DNA of 64,000 nucleotides from Hydrogenophilales bacterium (GCA_016719465.1 JADJYY010000016.1:1-64000); one strand, 5' to 3'. Numbered from the stretch's first letter, positions 26,483 to 36,104 are shown. Numbers and translations are program-made. The notes: generated by a model not told the origin, from the letters alone.

Positions 26483-27793
26483 ATGAACACCATTAACAGA
26501 AGGCACTTCCTGAAATTGATTGGCGCGGCCTCGACACTGGCCGCGGTTCCCCGCGCCGTGCGCGCCGCCGTCGCCCCCCGCGTCGTGGTGGTGGGCGGTG
26601 GATTCGGTGGCGCGACCGTGGCCAAATACCTGCGCATGTGGGGCGGTGACGTGCATGTCACCCTGGTTGACGCCAATCCCAGCCACATCTCCTGCATTCT
26701 TTCCAACCTGGTGGTGACCGGCTCCCTGTCCATGAGCCGCATCACCCTGGGTTTCGACTCCCTCAGAACCAACCACGGCGTCAACGTGATGCAGGGCCGC
26801 GCCGTCGCCATCGACGCTCATGGCAATACGCTGACGGTCAGCACGTCCACCGGTAACCAGGTGCTGCCCTATGACCACCTGGTCCTCTCGCCGGGCATCG
26901 ACTTCATGCCCGCCGCCGGCAAATGGGACCCGACCAGGACGCCCCATGCCTGGCAGGCGGGCGCCCAGACCACCCTGCTCAAGAATCAGCTGTCGGCCAT
27001 GCGTGGCAACGAAACCTTCGTCATGACGGTGCCGAAGGCGCCTTACCGCTGCCCGCCCGGACCCTACGAACGGGCCTGCGTGGTGGCCGATTACCTGAAG
27101 CGCAAGGGCCGCGCCGGCGCCAAGGTCATCGTGCTGGACGCCAACCCCGGGATCACGGCCGAGCCGGAGGCATTCAACCAGGCCTTCAAGGTGACCCACG
27201 CCGGCTGGATCGAGTATTACCCCAATGCCACGGTGCAATCGGTGGATTCCACCACCCGATCCATCGTCACCAGCGCCAAGACCGTGAACAAGGCCAGGGT
27301 GTTGAATTACATCCCCGACCAGAAGGCCGGCGCCATCGTCACCAGCATGGGCCTGGCCGACGACCCGACGGGACGCTGGGCCAGGGTCGACCCCCTGACC
27401 TACGGCACCCTGGCCCATCCGAACATTCATGTCATCGGCGATTCCTGCGCGGTCCCGGCCTCCGTGGGCAAGGCCGTGCCCAAGTCCGGCCACATGGCCA
27501 ACTCGGAAGCCAAGGTCTGCGCCGATGCCATCATCCGATCCTTCACCGGCGACGCGCCAGACGAGGACATCGCCACCAGCTCCGCCTGCTTCAGCCCCAT
27601 CACCAACAAGAAGGCCTCCTGGCTGTCCACCAACTTCATCTATGGAGACATCGTAGACGCCGCCGGCAATGTCATCGGCAAGGGCATGAACCGGGTGGAC
27701 ATCGGCGAGGCCCCGGCCGACGGTGTCGATGGCGACAGCCTCGAAGACATGTTCACCTGGGCGGAGAGCATTTTCTCCGACAGTTACATCTGA
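26483..27793 (+). CDS. fccB: Flavocytochrome c sulfide dehydrogenase, flavoprotein subunit
   Basis: A 436-residue flavoprotein that oxidises sulfide (or a related sulfur compound) in the periplasm. The N-terminus is a Tat signal (NRRHFLKLIGAAS). The FAD-binding loop VVVGGGFGGATVAKYL follows at about residue 35, then YDHLVLSPGID and the late FAD contact HPNIHVIGDSC. Cysteines in PYRCPPGPYERAC and IGDSC match the two that form the redox-active disulfide beside the flavin. The C-terminal extension (SACFSPITNKKASWLS) is typical of FCSD. AGGAG-like bases (GGGAGAAAAG) precede the start. It is co-transcribed with the cytochrome gene and followed by a strong terminator. Confidence 0.9.
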   Translation: MNTINRRHFLKLIGAASTLAAVPRAVRAAVAPRVVVVGGGFGGATVAKYLRMWGGDVHVTLVDANPSHISCILSNLVVTGSLSMSRITLGFDSLRTNHGVNVMQGRAVAIDAHGNTLTVSTSTGNQVLPYDHLVLSPGIDFMPAAGKWDPTRTPHAWQAGAQTTLLKNQLSAMRGNETFVMTVPKAPYRCPPGPYERACVVADYLKRKGRAGAKVIVLDANPGITAEPEAFNQAFKVTHAGWIEYYPNATVQSVDSTTRSIVTSAKTVNKARVLNYIPDQKAGAIVTSMGLADDPTGRWARVDPLTYGTLAHPNIHVIGDSCAVPASVGKAVPKSGHMANSEAKVCADAIIRSFTGDAPDEDIATSSACFSPITNKKASWLSTNFIYGDIVDAAGNVIGKGMNRVDIGEAPADGVDGDSLEDMFTWAESIFSDSYI

Positions 27794-27846
27794 CCACTGC
27801 GCGGCGGCCGGGGAGGTCGCCCCGCTGACGGGTCATGCCCGGTTTA

Positions 27847-27879
27847 CGGCCGCCCGCTCTCCGGGGCGGCCGTTTTTTT
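27847..27879 (+). terminator. Rho-independent terminator after the fcc operon
   Basis: CGGCCGCCC-N8-GGGCGGCCG, a nine-base perfect stem, followed by seven T residues. It separates fccB from the convergent histidine kinase gene. Confidence 0.92.
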
Positions 27880-27917
27880 ACCTGACAAAATGGAACGATC
27901 GCTGGAACGGTCGCGCG

Positions 27918-29375
27918 CTACCCCGCCGCCGGCAGGACAAAGCTGAAGGCCGCGCCCGCTTCTTCCCGGTCTTCCAGCCGGATCACGCTGTCGTGCAGGC
28001 TGAGAATGCGCTTGACGATGATCAGCCCCAGGCCGCCGGAGGAGCGACCATAGCCGCCGCGCAGGGGCGAGGGGCGCTCGAACAGATCGGCGCGCAGTTC
28101 GGCGGGAATGCCGCCGCCGTTGTCGGAGACCCGCACCCGCACGCGACCCGCGTCCGCCCGGAGTTCCACCCGGATCCAGCCGTCCGGGGAGGTATGGCGC
28201 AGGGCGTTGTCGATCAGGTTGGTCAGCACCCGCTCGATCATGCCCACGTCCGCCAGCACGGGCGGCAGGTCCGGGGACGCGTCGGCCCGGAGTTCCACGC
28301 TTTTTTCGCGGGCGGCCAGCTCGAATTTCTGCAGCACGTCCTGGAGCAGTTCGGCCAGGGCGAAACGCTCCTTCTGGGGCTTCACCGCGTCGCACTCCAG
28401 CCTGGCCAGTTCGAACAACTCCTGGGCAAGCCGGCTGACCTTCTGGCTCTGGCGCACGGCCACGTCCAGGTAGCGCGCCCGGTCTTCCTCGGACAACTGT
28501 CCGGCCTTGAGCTTGAGGGTTTCCAGGTAGCCGCGCAGGGAGGTCAGGGGCGTGCGCAGGTCGTGGGAGATGTTGGCCACCATTTCCCGGCGGATTTCGT
28601 CCTGGCGCTTCAGTTCGCCCATCTGGGCGGCGATGCGTTCGGCCATCTGGCGGAAGGCCCGGCGCAGGGTGCCGATCTCGTCGCCGTTCTCCTGGCCGGG
28701 GGCCTCGGCAGGTGGCTGGAAGCCGTTGGCCTCCAGGGCCGCCACTTCGCTGGTCAGGTGGCGCAGGCGGCGGGTGATGAGGGCGAAGGCGGCCAGGCCC
28801 GCCACCAGGGTGAGCGCCAGCATGGCCAGCATGAGCTTGGCGCCGCCGGCGAAGGCCTGGCTGTCCCAGACGTCGGCGGCCAGGCGGTCATAGGCCTCGC
28901 CCGCCAGGATGACATAGAGGTAGCCCACGGTATGGCCGTCCTGGATCAGGGGCGCGGCGCTGAATATCTTGCGCGCCGTGGGGCTGCGCGGGTCGTCCCC
29001 CAGCAGGGGTAGGCGGCCGCCCGCCAGGAATTCGCTCACCGGCGCCAGATCCACCGACTCGCGCTTGACCGCGCCGGGGGGCGCCACGTGGGCATCGACA
29101 TGGCCGTTGGCCTTGATGAGGTAGACCTCGATGCCCGGGTTCACCACCATCAGCATATTGAACAACTGCTCCACCGCCGGCCGGTTCCACTTCAGTTCCT
29201 TCACCAGATCGGTATGGCTGGCGATATGGCCCGCCAGGTCCCTGGACAGGCGTTGCAGCGCTTCCTGCTGGTGGCGGCTGGCCATGTCCTGGTAGAGCCA
29301 GGCGGTGAAGCCGCCGCAGGCCAGGGTGAGCAGGGCGAACACCAGGGCCAGTCGGCCGTAGAGGGAGCGGATCAT
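27918..29375 (-). CDS. Sensor histidine kinase of an OmpR-type two-component system
   Basis: A 485-residue membrane kinase. There are two membrane helices (about residues 7-27 and 180-200) bracketing a periplasmic sensor region of about 150 residues, then HAMP, the phospho-acceptor helix with His in NISHDLRTPLTSLRGYLE, the N-box TNLIDNALRH and ATP-lid glycines in SDNGGGIP and GGLGLIIVKRIL. It autophosphorylates and passes phosphate to the response regulator encoded directly upstream; the two genes overlap by four bases (ATGA). The signal is unknown. It is convergent with the fcc genes, but the terminator between argues against a shared transcript. Confidence 0.93.
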   Translation of the reverse strand: MIRSLYGRLALVFALLTLACGGFTAWLYQDMASRHQQEALQRLSRDLAGHIASHTDLVKELKWNRPAVEQLFNMLMVVNPGIEVYLIKANGHVDAHVAPPGAVKRESVDLAPVSEFLAGGRLPLLGDDPRSPTARKIFSAAPLIQDGHTVGYLYVILAGEAYDRLAADVWDSQAFAGGAKLMLAMLALTLVAGLAAFALITRRLRHLTSEVAALEANGFQPPAEAPGQENGDEIGTLRRAFRQMAERIAAQMGELKRQDEIRREMVANISHDLRTPLTSLRGYLETLKLKAGQLSEEDRARYLDVAVRQSQKVSRLAQELFELARLECDAVKPQKERFALAELLQDVLQKFELAAREKSVELRADASPDLPPVLADVGMIERVLTNLIDNALRHTSPDGWIRVELRADAGRVRVRVSDNGGGIPAELRADLFERPSPLRGGYGRSSGGLGLIIVKRILSLHDSVIRLEDREEAGAAFSFVLPAAG

Positions 29376-30121
29376 GGCGCTTCTCCTTCCTCCGCCCGGG
29401 ACGGTTCCGGCGTGAACTTGTAGCCCACGCCCCAGACCGTGCGGATCAGTTCCGGCCTGGCGGGATCGGTTTCGATCTTGCCGCGCAGGCGGTTGATGTG
29501 GGTGTTCACCGTGTGCTCGTAACCCTCGTGGCTGTAGCCCCAGACCTGGGTGAGCAGGTCCATGCGCGAAAACACCTTGCCGGGATGGCGGGCAAAGAAG
29601 AACAACAGGTCGAATTCCCGCGCCGTCAGATCCACGTCCGCGCCCTGGCGGCGCACCATGCGCGCCACCGGATCGATATCCAGCACGCCCGCCTGCAGCA
29701 CGCCCGCCTCTTCCCTGGCTGTCCGCCCCAGGGCGTCGACCCTGCGGAACAGGGCGCGCACCCTGGCGATCAATTCCTGCACGGAGAACGGCTTGGTGAC
29801 GTAATCGTCGGCCCCCAGTTCCAGGCCCAGGATGCGCTGGCTCTCGCCGGAGCGGGCGCTGATGATGATGATGGGGGTGTAGCGGCCCATGGCCCGCACC
29901 CGCCGGCACACCTCCAGGCCGTCGATGCCCGGCAGCATGATGTCCAGGATCAGGGCGTCGTGGTGTTCGGCCCCCAGCCGCTCCAGGCCCGTTTCTCCGT
30001 CCGCGGCCCAGTCCACGGCATAGCCTTCGTCCGCCAGGTTCAGGCGCAGGATCTCGGCGATGTCCGCGTCATCCTCCACCACCAGGATGCGGCGTTTCGT
30101 TTCCCCCAGGGATTTTTCCAT
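29372..30121 (-). CDS. OmpR-family response regulator
   Basis: A 249-residue response regulator. The receiver domain (about 12-125) shows the acidic pair VVEDDADIAE, the phosphorylated Asp in LILDIMLPGIDG and Lys in DDYVTKPFSVQEL. The C-terminal winged helix (DLTAREFDLLFFFARHPGKV, then TVNTHINRLRGKIE and TVWGVGYKF) binds DNA. The start at 30121 has GGAGA upstream; an in-frame ATG at 30184 would add 21 residues without similarity. It forms an operon with the kinase. The regulon is not evident from the neighbours. Confidence 0.94.
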   Translation of the reverse strand: MEKSLGETKRRILVVEDDADIAEILRLNLADEGYAVDWAADGETGLERLGAEHHDALILDIMLPGIDGLEVCRRVRAMGRYTPIIIISARSGESQRILGLELGADDYVTKPFSVQELIARVRALFRRVDALGRTAREEAGVLQAGVLDIDPVARMVRRQGADVDLTAREFDLLFFFARHPGKVFSRMDLLTQVWGYSHEGYEHTVNTHINRLRGKIETDPARPELIRTVWGVGYKFTPEPSRAEEGEAP

Positions 30122-30203
30122 CTGCGTCTCCGGGTGCTTTTCCGGGGACGAATGATGGCCGAAAAAACCGATGCGATTGGTCACATATTGTTTAAGAACG
30201 CGA

Positions 30204-30632
30204 TCAGCCCTGCTCCCTGAAGCGATGGATCAGCCGCCGGTCCCGCTTGGTGGGCCGTCCCTTGATGGCGCTGCCCGGATCGGCCACCCATTGCCGGGTT
30301 TCGATCTGCTTCAGCCGCGCCGCCTGGCTATCCGCGGTCTCGCTGTAGAGCTGACGCGCCACCGGGGCTGGCCCCCGGCGATCGGACAGGCCCAGCACGG
30401 AAACCGTCCAGGTGAACTCGCCCACCTGGATGACCAGGGTATCGCCCACCCTCACCTCCCGGCTGGATTTCACCCGGTCGCCGTTGAGCCTGACCCTGCC
30501 GTTTTCCACCGCATCCTGGGCCAGGGAACGGGTCTTGAAGAAACGGGCCGCCCACAGCCATTTGTCGATGCGCGGGCGGGAGGAGGGCTCGCGGCCGGAT
30601 GGGGGTTCGTGCCCGGGAGTCATGGGAGTCAT
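30204..30632 (-). CDS. S4-domain RNA-binding protein, Hsp15-like
   Basis: A 142-residue protein. The S4 domain starts at RIDKWLWAARFFKTRSLAQD and continues through VRLNGDRVKSSREVRVGD. The basic C-terminus (KGRPTKRDRRLIHRF) matches heat-shock protein 15 (HslR), which binds stalled 50S subunits carrying a nascent chain and helps recycle them. Length is near the family norm, with a short Pro/Ser-rich N-terminal extension. It stands alone between the two-component system and the YjdM gene on the minus strand. Confidence 0.9.
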   Translation of the reverse strand: MTPMTPGHEPPSGREPSSRPRIDKWLWAARFFKTRSLAQDAVENGRVRLNGDRVKSSREVRVGDTLVIQVGEFTWTVSVLGLSDRRGPAPVARQLYSETADSQAARLKQIETRQWVADPGSAIKGRPTKRDRRLIHRFREQG

Positions 30633-30667
30633 CTCTTGGTCATCCAGGTCGATAGGGAACCCGGCGG

Positions 30668-31015
30668 TTACGCCTTCTTCACAAACTCCGACTTCAGCTG
30701 CATCGCCCCGATCCCGTCGATCCTGCAGTCGATATCGTGGTCGCCCTCGACGAGGCGGATGTTCTTCACCTTGGTGCCGACCTTGACGACCAGGGACGAG
30801 CCCTTGACCTTCAGATCCTTGATCACCGTGACCGTGTCGCCATCGTTAAGAACCGTGCCGTTGGCATCCTTCACGACCCGCTGCTCTTCCGCGCTCTCCG
30901 CGACCGCGTCCTTGCCCCATTCATGGGCGCATTCCGGGCAGACGTACATGCCGCCGTCTTCGTAGGTGAACGCCGAACCGCATTTCGGACACTGGGGCAA
31001 ACCGCTATCGCTCAT
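30668..31015 (-). CDS. YjdM/PhnA-type zinc-ribbon protein
   Basis: A 115-residue protein. An N-terminal zinc ribbon, [15 protein letters not shown] followed by [10 protein letters not shown] (two CxxC pairs), precedes a small SH3-like beta domain ([20 protein letters not shown] and [18 protein letters not shown]). This is the complete YjdM (formerly PhnA) architecture. The older alkylphosphonate-uptake name is historical and the real function is uncertain. The start at 31015 is the family N-terminus ([12 protein letters not shown]). No phn genes are nearby. Confidence 0.93.
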   Translation of the reverse strand: MSDSGLPQCPKCGSAFTYEDGGMYVCPECAHEWGKDAVAESAEEQRVVKDANGTVLNDGDTVTVIKDLKVKGSSLVVKVGTKVKNIRLVEGDHDIDCRIDGIGAMQLKSEFVKKA

Positions 31016-31101
31016 GCCGCTTCCTGTTTCTGATTGGCTGGATGACCGGATCTTATCGAACACCACGGGAGCGGGGTCGGTTTCATTACGCCTTTTGTCG
31101 A

Positions 31102-31959
31102 TCACATCCCCGTGATGACCGCCTTGGCTTTCACCAGCGTGCCGGCCCGGTAGTCCGCGAAGGCCTGCTCGATCTCCTGGCGGGTATTCATGACGAAGGG
31201 GCCGTACTGGACCACCGGCTCGCCGATGGGCTTGCCGGCCACCAGGATGAAGCGGGCGCCTTCCGGCCCGGCGACCAGGTCCACCTCGTCCCCCTCGCCC
31301 AGGACCGCGAGGCTGTGGCGGGGCAGCGCCTGGCCGGCGGTTTCGGCGTCGCCTTCGAAGACGTAGACGAAGGCGTTGTGGCTGGCCGGGACCGGCAACC
31401 GGAAATCCACTCCGGCGTCCAGGGCCACGTCCAGGTAGAGAACCTCGGTGTCGGGGTCGCGGATGACGCCTTTCCGGCCGCCGTATTCACCGGCCAGGAC
31501 GCGCACCCGGGCGCCCTCCCCGGCCGCATCCGGAATCGCCCCGGCGCTAAATTCCTGGTAGGCCGGATCGGACATCTTTTCGGCGGCGGGCAGGTTGATC
31601 CAGAGCTGGAAGCCGCGCATGCGGCCCTCGCTCTGCCGGGGCATCTCGGAATGGATGACGCCGCTGGCGGCCTTCATCCACTGGGCGCCGCCGGCGCGCA
31701 GATCGCCCCGGTTGCCCATGCTGTCCCGGTGCTCCATGTGGCCGTCCAGCATGTAGGTGAAGGTGATGAAGCCGCGATGGGGATGGTCCGGGAAGCCGGC
31801 GATGTATTCCTCCGGGTCGTCGCTGCCGAAGTGGTCCAGCATCAGGAACGGGTCCAGGTGCTTCAGGGCCGGGGTGCCGATGCCGCGGTGGACGGTGACG
31901 CCGGCGCCTTCCGTGACGGCGCGGGCCGGCACCAGTTGACGGATGTTGCGTATGGTCAT
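31102..31959 (-). CDS. Pirin-family protein
   Basis: A 285-residue bicupin. The N-terminal cupin carries the metal-binding [21 protein letters not shown] pattern (His, His, then a later His and a Glu in HSEMPRQ). The C-terminal cupin has typical [12 protein letters not shown] and [10 protein letters not shown] strands. Some bacterial pirins have quercetin dioxygenase activity or modulate enzymes by contact; which applies here is unknown. It lies 67 bases downstream of the azoreductase gene on the same strand, a common pairing controlled by a divergent LysR gene, as here. GGAGA supports the ATG at 31959. Confidence 0.92.
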   Translation of the reverse strand: MTIRNIRQLVPARAVTEGAGVTVHRGIGTPALKHLDPFLMLDHFGSDDPEEYIAGFPDHPHRGFITFTYMLDGHMEHRDSMGNRGDLRAGGAQWMKAASGVIHSEMPRQSEGRMRGFQLWINLPAAEKMSDPAYQEFSAGAIPDAAGEGARVRVLAGEYGGRKGVIRDPDTEVLYLDVALDAGVDFRLPVPASHNAFVYVFEGDAETAGQALPRHSLAVLGEGDEVDLVAGPEGARFILVAGKPIGEPVVQYGPFVMNTRQEIEQAFADYRAGTLVKAKAVITGM

Positions 31960-32026
31960 GATGGTCTCCTTCTTTCGGTTTTGACTGGAATCCAGATATC
32001 GCAAGTTCCAGTTCGCGAATTCCCGA

Positions 32027-32674
32027 TCAGGCCGCGGCAAGCGTCGGCTCGCTGGAATTCAGCAGCGCGGCGATGCGCGCCCTGGCCTGCTCGCGAGCGG
32101 CGTCGCCCTGGATCATCTGGCGTTCGGCGGCGATGACTTCCACGTCGGTGATGCCGAGGAAGGCCAGCACATGCTTGAGCCAGGGGGTGGCGAAGTCGAT
32201 GGCGCCGCCCACCTGGGTTCCACCGGTTGCCACCACCAGATAGGCCTTCTTGCCCTTGAGCAGGCCTTCCGGGCCGTGCTCGGTGTAGCGGAAGGTGACC
32301 CGGGCGCGGGCGATCTGGTCGATCCAGGCCTTGAGGGCGGCGGGCACGCCAAAGTTGTAGAGGGGCACGCCGACGACCAGCACGTCGGCTTCCTCGAGTT
32401 CCCGCACCAGGGCGTCGGACTGGGCCAGGGCGGCGCGCTTGGCGTCGTCGCGCTGGTCCGGGTCGGTGAAGTTGGCGGCGATCCAATGCGCGTCGACGAA
32501 GGGCAGGCCCTTGGCCACGTCACGGGTGGTGACGCGGACGGGTTGGCGATCCACCAGGCCCTGGATGAGCAGGTCGGCCAGTTCACGGGTGACGGAACCG
32601 CCGTTTGGACCACCACCGCGGCCACTGGAATCGATGCGCAGGATGTTGAGAACGGAAGTGTCGGCGGTTTGCAT
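32027..32674 (-). CDS. azoR: FMN-dependent NADH-azoreductase
   Basis: A 215-residue flavodoxin-fold enzyme that reduces quinones and azo compounds with NADH, protecting against electrophile and thiol stress. Visible motifs: the phosphate-binding start LRIDSSGRGGGPNGGSVTREL, the FMN-contacting VVGVPLYNFGVPAALKAWID and the TGGTQVGG loop. AGGAG precedes the ATG at 32674, which excludes the longer upstream frame. It is divergent from a LysR regulator gene (119 bases between) and upstream of the pirin gene, so azoR-pirin is probably one LysR-controlled unit. Confidence 0.93.
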   Translation of the reverse strand: MQTADTSVLNILRIDSSGRGGGPNGGSVTRELADLLIQGLVDRQPVRVTTRDVAKGLPFVDAHWIAANFTDPDQRDDAKRAALAQSDALVRELEEADVLVVGVPLYNFGVPAALKAWIDQIARARVTFRYTEHGPEGLLKGKKAYLVVATGGTQVGGAIDFATPWLKHVLAFLGITDVEVIAAERQMIQGDAAREQARARIAALLNSSEPTLAAA

Positions 32675-32771
32675 TTGCGGCTCCTGAAGTTGAGGGATTG
32701 GGTAGGTCATGTGCCTGGATTCCATTCTTGGTGTTAACAATCCCGAGATAAAGGCATAGATTTCGAAAATA

Positions 32772-32792
32772 TTGTTCTTTAATGGAGAACAA
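32772..32792. promoter_or_regulatory. Candidate LysR-type operator
   Basis: TTGTTCT-N7-AGAACAA, a perfect 21-bp dyad containing the T-N11-A core of LysR regulators, ends at the base before the ATG of the divergent LysR gene and overlaps its ribosome binding site (GGAG). It suggests autoregulation and control of azoR. Confidence 0.6.
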
Positions 32793-33707
32793 ATGGACCG
32801 TTTCGCCGACATGAGGATGTTCGTGGCCGTGGTGGATGCGGGCAGCATCAGCGGCGCCGCCGAGCGGCTGGAGGTGGCGAAATCCGCCGTGAGCCGACGT
32901 CTGACGGACCTGGAGGCGCGCCTGGGGGCGGAACTCCTGCACCGCACCACCCGCCGCCTCGGCCTTACCGACAGCGGCCGGGCGTTCTTCGAGCGGGCCC
33001 AGCGCATCCTGGCGGACCTGGAGGAAGCGGAGCAGGCGGTTTCCCAGGCCCACGGCGCGATCCGGGGCCGACTCAAGGTGGCCCTGCCCCTCTCCTTCGG
33101 CCTGCTGCACCTGGCGGGCCTGATCAACGAATTCCTGGGCCTGCATCCGGAGGTGGAGTTCGACCTGGATTTCAACGACCGCCAGATCGATTTGATGCAG
33201 GAAGGCTTCGACCTGGCCATCCGCATCGCCAGGCTGCCGGATTCCAGCCTGATCGCCCGCAAGCTGGCGCCGATCCGGCATGCGCTGTGCGCCAGCCCGG
33301 ATTATCTCGCTCGCCACGGCACGCCGGCCCGGGCGGACGATCTGGCCAGTCATGCCGGTCTGGTCTACAGCAACCTGGCGAATCCGGGGCTATGGAGTTA
33401 TGTGCGACCGGATGGCCAGCCGGGCAGCGTGCAGGTGCCGGTAAAACTGCGCGCCAACCATGGAGATTTTCTGTGCCGGGCCGCCATCGCCGGCCAGGGC
33501 GTGATCCTGCATCCCACTTTCTATCTGAGCGACGCCATTCGCACGGGCGAACTGGTGCCCCTGCTCACCGACCACGCCTGGCCGGAACTGAACGCCTACG
33601 CGCTGTATCCGCCCACCCGGCATCTGTCCCGACGGGTGCGGGCCTTCGTGGATTTCCTGGCCGAGAAGCTGGCCGGGGAACCTTACTGGGACCGGCGGAT
33701 GCGGTGA
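32793..33707 (+). CDS. LysR-family transcriptional regulator
   Basis: A 304-residue LysR protein. The N-terminal winged HTH (MRMFVAVVDAGSISGAAERL, then KSAVSRRLTDLEARLGAELL and RTTRRLGLTDSG) is followed by the effector-binding domain (RGRLKVALPLSFGLLHL, DLAIRIARLPDSSLIARKL). It belongs to the CrgA/AaeR-like group that often controls a divergent oxidoreductase gene. GGAGAAC lies directly before the ATG at 32793. Divergence from azoR and the dyad at 32772-32792 indicate that azoR-pirin is its target. The inducer is unknown, probably a quinone-like electrophile. Confidence 0.93.
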   Translation: MDRFADMRMFVAVVDAGSISGAAERLEVAKSAVSRRLTDLEARLGAELLHRTTRRLGLTDSGRAFFERAQRILADLEEAEQAVSQAHGAIRGRLKVALPLSFGLLHLAGLINEFLGLHPEVEFDLDFNDRQIDLMQEGFDLAIRIARLPDSSLIARKLAPIRHALCASPDYLARHGTPARADDLASHAGLVYSNLANPGLWSYVRPDGQPGSVQVPVKLRANHGDFLCRAAIAGQGVILHPTFYLSDAIRTGELVPLLTDHAWPELNAYALYPPTRHLSRRVRAFVDFLAEKLAGEPYWDRRMR

Positions 33708-33758
33708 AGCGGGCCAAGACGAGCCGCGGCGAAATCGGCCGGAAGCGTCTCCCCCCCT

Positions 33759-36104
33759 TCAGCCCCGGTCGTCTTGCCGCGCCGCCAGCCAGGCGTCGAA
33801 ATCGTCGGCTTCCAGGGGTTTCGACAGGTAATAGCCCTGGGCCAGGTCGCAGCGGTAGAAGCCCAGGGGGCCCCAGTGTTCGACGGTTTCCACGCCCTCG
33901 GCCACCACCGTCATGCCCAGGGTATGGGCCAGTTCGATGGTGGACTGGACGATGGCCGAATCCTGGGCGGATTCCAGCATGCGCATGACGAAGGACTGGT
34001 CGATCTTGAGTTCGCTCACCGGCAGGCGCGAGAGTTGGGACAAACTGGAATAGCCGGTGCCGAAATCGTCGATGGACAGCTTCACGCCCAGGGCGGCGAT
34101 GGCGTTGACCACCTCGATGGCGGTTTCCGGATCGTCCATCAGGGCGCTTTCGGTGATTTCCGCGATCAGGGACTCGGGCGGCAGGCCGTGGCGCGCCAGG
34201 GCGCCGGCCAGATGCTCCACCACCTCGTGGTCCGCCAGGTTGCGCGCCGACAGGTTGACGCCCACCGCGATTTCCCGCCCCTGGGCGCGCCAGTTGGCGG
34301 CCCGGGCGGCGGCGGTGTCGATGACCCAGCGGGTGAGGGGCTGGATCAGGGTGGATTGCTCCGCGGCGGGGATGAAGTCGTCCGGCAACACCAGGCCGTG
34401 GTCGGGATGGCGCCAGCGGATCAGCATCTCGCAGGCCACCACCTGGCCGTCGGCGATACGGGCCTTGGGCTGGAAACAGGCCACCAGCTGACCACCCTCG
34501 ATGGCGCCGCCCAGGTCGTTGAGCAGGGCCAGGCGGCGCGCACCGCCGGCGTCGAATTCCGGGGCATAGGCGATATGGGCGCCCACCGTGGCCATGCCCC
34601 GGCCCATGGCCAGTTCCGCCCGGCGCAGCAGGAGTTCCGCCACGCCACCGTCCTCGGGGAAGCGGGCGCTGCCCAGGTGAATACCCAGGTCGTAGCGCTG
34701 CTCGCCCAGGTCCACCGGCACTTCCAGCAGGGCGCGCACGCGCACCTCCCATTCGTCGGGGCCGGCGCCATTTTCCAGTGGGCAGAAGAAACCGAACTTG
34801 TCGCCGGCCAGTCGGGCGGCGATCCAGTCCTGGCGGCTGCGGATCCTCTGGGCCAGGGCCTTGAGCAGGGCATCGCCGACGTCGTAACCGAGGATGTAAC
34901 CGATGGCCCCGAGTCGCGCCAGGCTGGCCACCATGAGGATGCCCGGCTTGCCCGAGGCATTGAGGGCGGCATCGACCTCGGTAACGAAACAGTTCCGGTT
35001 GGCCAGGCCGGTGAGGGGATCGTGGTAGGCCAGGAACTCGATGCGGGCCTGGCGCTCCTGGATCTCGCCGGCCATGTGGTTGAAGCCCCGGGCCAGGATG
35101 CCGAGTTCATCATGTTCCGCCACCGGCACGCGCGCGCCGTAGTCGCCCCCGGCCAGGGCGCTCACCCCTTCCACCAGGCGGCGGATGGGCCGTGTCAGGC
35201 GACCGGAGATGAGGTGGGCGCCATACAGGAAAGCCAGCAGGGCCAGGGCGGTGATGCCGATGAGTTGCCCGCCCAGGGCCTTGTATGGCGCCACGGCGTC
35301 ATCCACGGAAAGCGTGAGCGCCACCGCGTAGTCCAGGGCGGAGGCGGATTCCAGCCGGACGATATGCACCCAGTGGTCTCGCCCGCCGATACGGGCGATT
35401 CGGGGCGGCTTGTCCACCGAGGCGAGGCCTTGGGCCCAGCGCCCGGCATCCTGGCGCGGGGGGCCCGCCAGGGAACTCGCCAGCAGACGGCCGCCCTCGT
35501 CGCCCACGCTGAGGAAATGCACATCGAGGCCGCTCAGGGCCCGCAATTCCCCGGCATCCTTGTCGCCCAGAACAAAGCCCAAGGCCAGCCAGGCGGCGGG
35601 TTCGCCATTGGGGCCCCGCACCGGCGTGAGCACAATCTGGTAGGCGTGTTCCTCGATGCGCACATAGCCGGAACTGCCGCCCCTGGACTCGGCCACCTGG
35701 ATCATGCGCTGACAGGGAAAGGGCTCGCCGAAATCATCGGGAAACAGGGTGTTGATCAGGGTACGGCCATCGCGCGAAACCAGCATGGCAACGTCCGCCC
35801 CGAAGCGCTGCGCGTGGCTGGCCAGGGCCGCCTCGGCAACCGGCAGGTCGCCGCCCACCAGGGCGCTCTTCAGCCCGGCGTCCGCCGCCAGCATCGCGAC
35901 GCCCTTGGCCAGGCTGGCGCCGCGCTGGGCCACGTGTTGCTCGAAACTGCCGCCGGCCATGCGGAAACCCGCCTCGACCCTCGCCTTGGCGTTGTCCAGG
36001 CTGGCCACGTACACGGCATACAGCACGGCCGCCAGGACGCCGCCCAGCAACAGCAGGAACACCACGATCATGCGGGTGCGGATATGTTTGAAGGCGAAGG
36101 TCAT
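33759..36104 (-). CDS. Membrane GGDEF-EAL protein with degenerate GGDEF
   Basis: A 781-residue protein. An N-terminal membrane helix (about 12-32), a periplasmic sensor region of about 240 residues (double-CACHE-like), a second helix near 285-305 and HAMP come first. The GGDEF domain has AGDKF in place of GGDEF and so should not synthesise c-di-GMP. The EAL domain has EMLIRW in place of EALIRW, but keeps the catalytic and metal residues visible in LIAEITESALM and IDDFGTGYSSLSQL. It is therefore most likely a phosphodiesterase or a c-di-GMP sensor. It is convergent with the LysR gene and seven bases downstream of mutY on the same strand. Confidence 0.92.
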   Translation of the reverse strand: MTFAFKHIRTRMIVVFLLLLGGVLAAVLYAVYVASLDNAKARVEAGFRMAGGSFEQHVAQRGASLAKGVAMLAADAGLKSALVGGDLPVAEAALASHAQRFGADVAMLVSRDGRTLINTLFPDDFGEPFPCQRMIQVAESRGGSSGYVRIEEHAYQIVLTPVRGPNGEPAAWLALGFVLGDKDAGELRALSGLDVHFLSVGDEGGRLLASSLAGPPRQDAGRWAQGLASVDKPPRIARIGGRDHWVHIVRLESASALDYAVALTLSVDDAVAPYKALGGQLIGITALALLAFLYGAHLISGRLTRPIRRLVEGVSALAGGDYGARVPVAEHDELGILARGFNHMAGEIQERQARIEFLAYHDPLTGLANRNCFVTEVDAALNASGKPGILMVASLARLGAIGYILGYDVGDALLKALAQRIRSRQDWIAARLAGDKFGFFCPLENGAGPDEWEVRVRALLEVPVDLGEQRYDLGIHLGSARFPEDGGVAELLLRRAELAMGRGMATVGAHIAYAPEFDAGGARRLALLNDLGGAIEGGQLVACFQPKARIADGQVVACEMLIRWRHPDHGLVLPDDFIPAAEQSTLIQPLTRWVIDTAAARAANWRAQGREIAVGVNLSARNLADHEVVEHLAGALARHGLPPESLIAEITESALMDDPETAIEVVNAIAALGVKLSIDDFGTGYSSLSQLSRLPVSELKIDQSFVMRMLESAQDSAIVQSTIELAHTLGMTVVAEGVETVEHWGPLGFYRCDLAQGYYLSKPLEADDFDAWLAARQDDRG

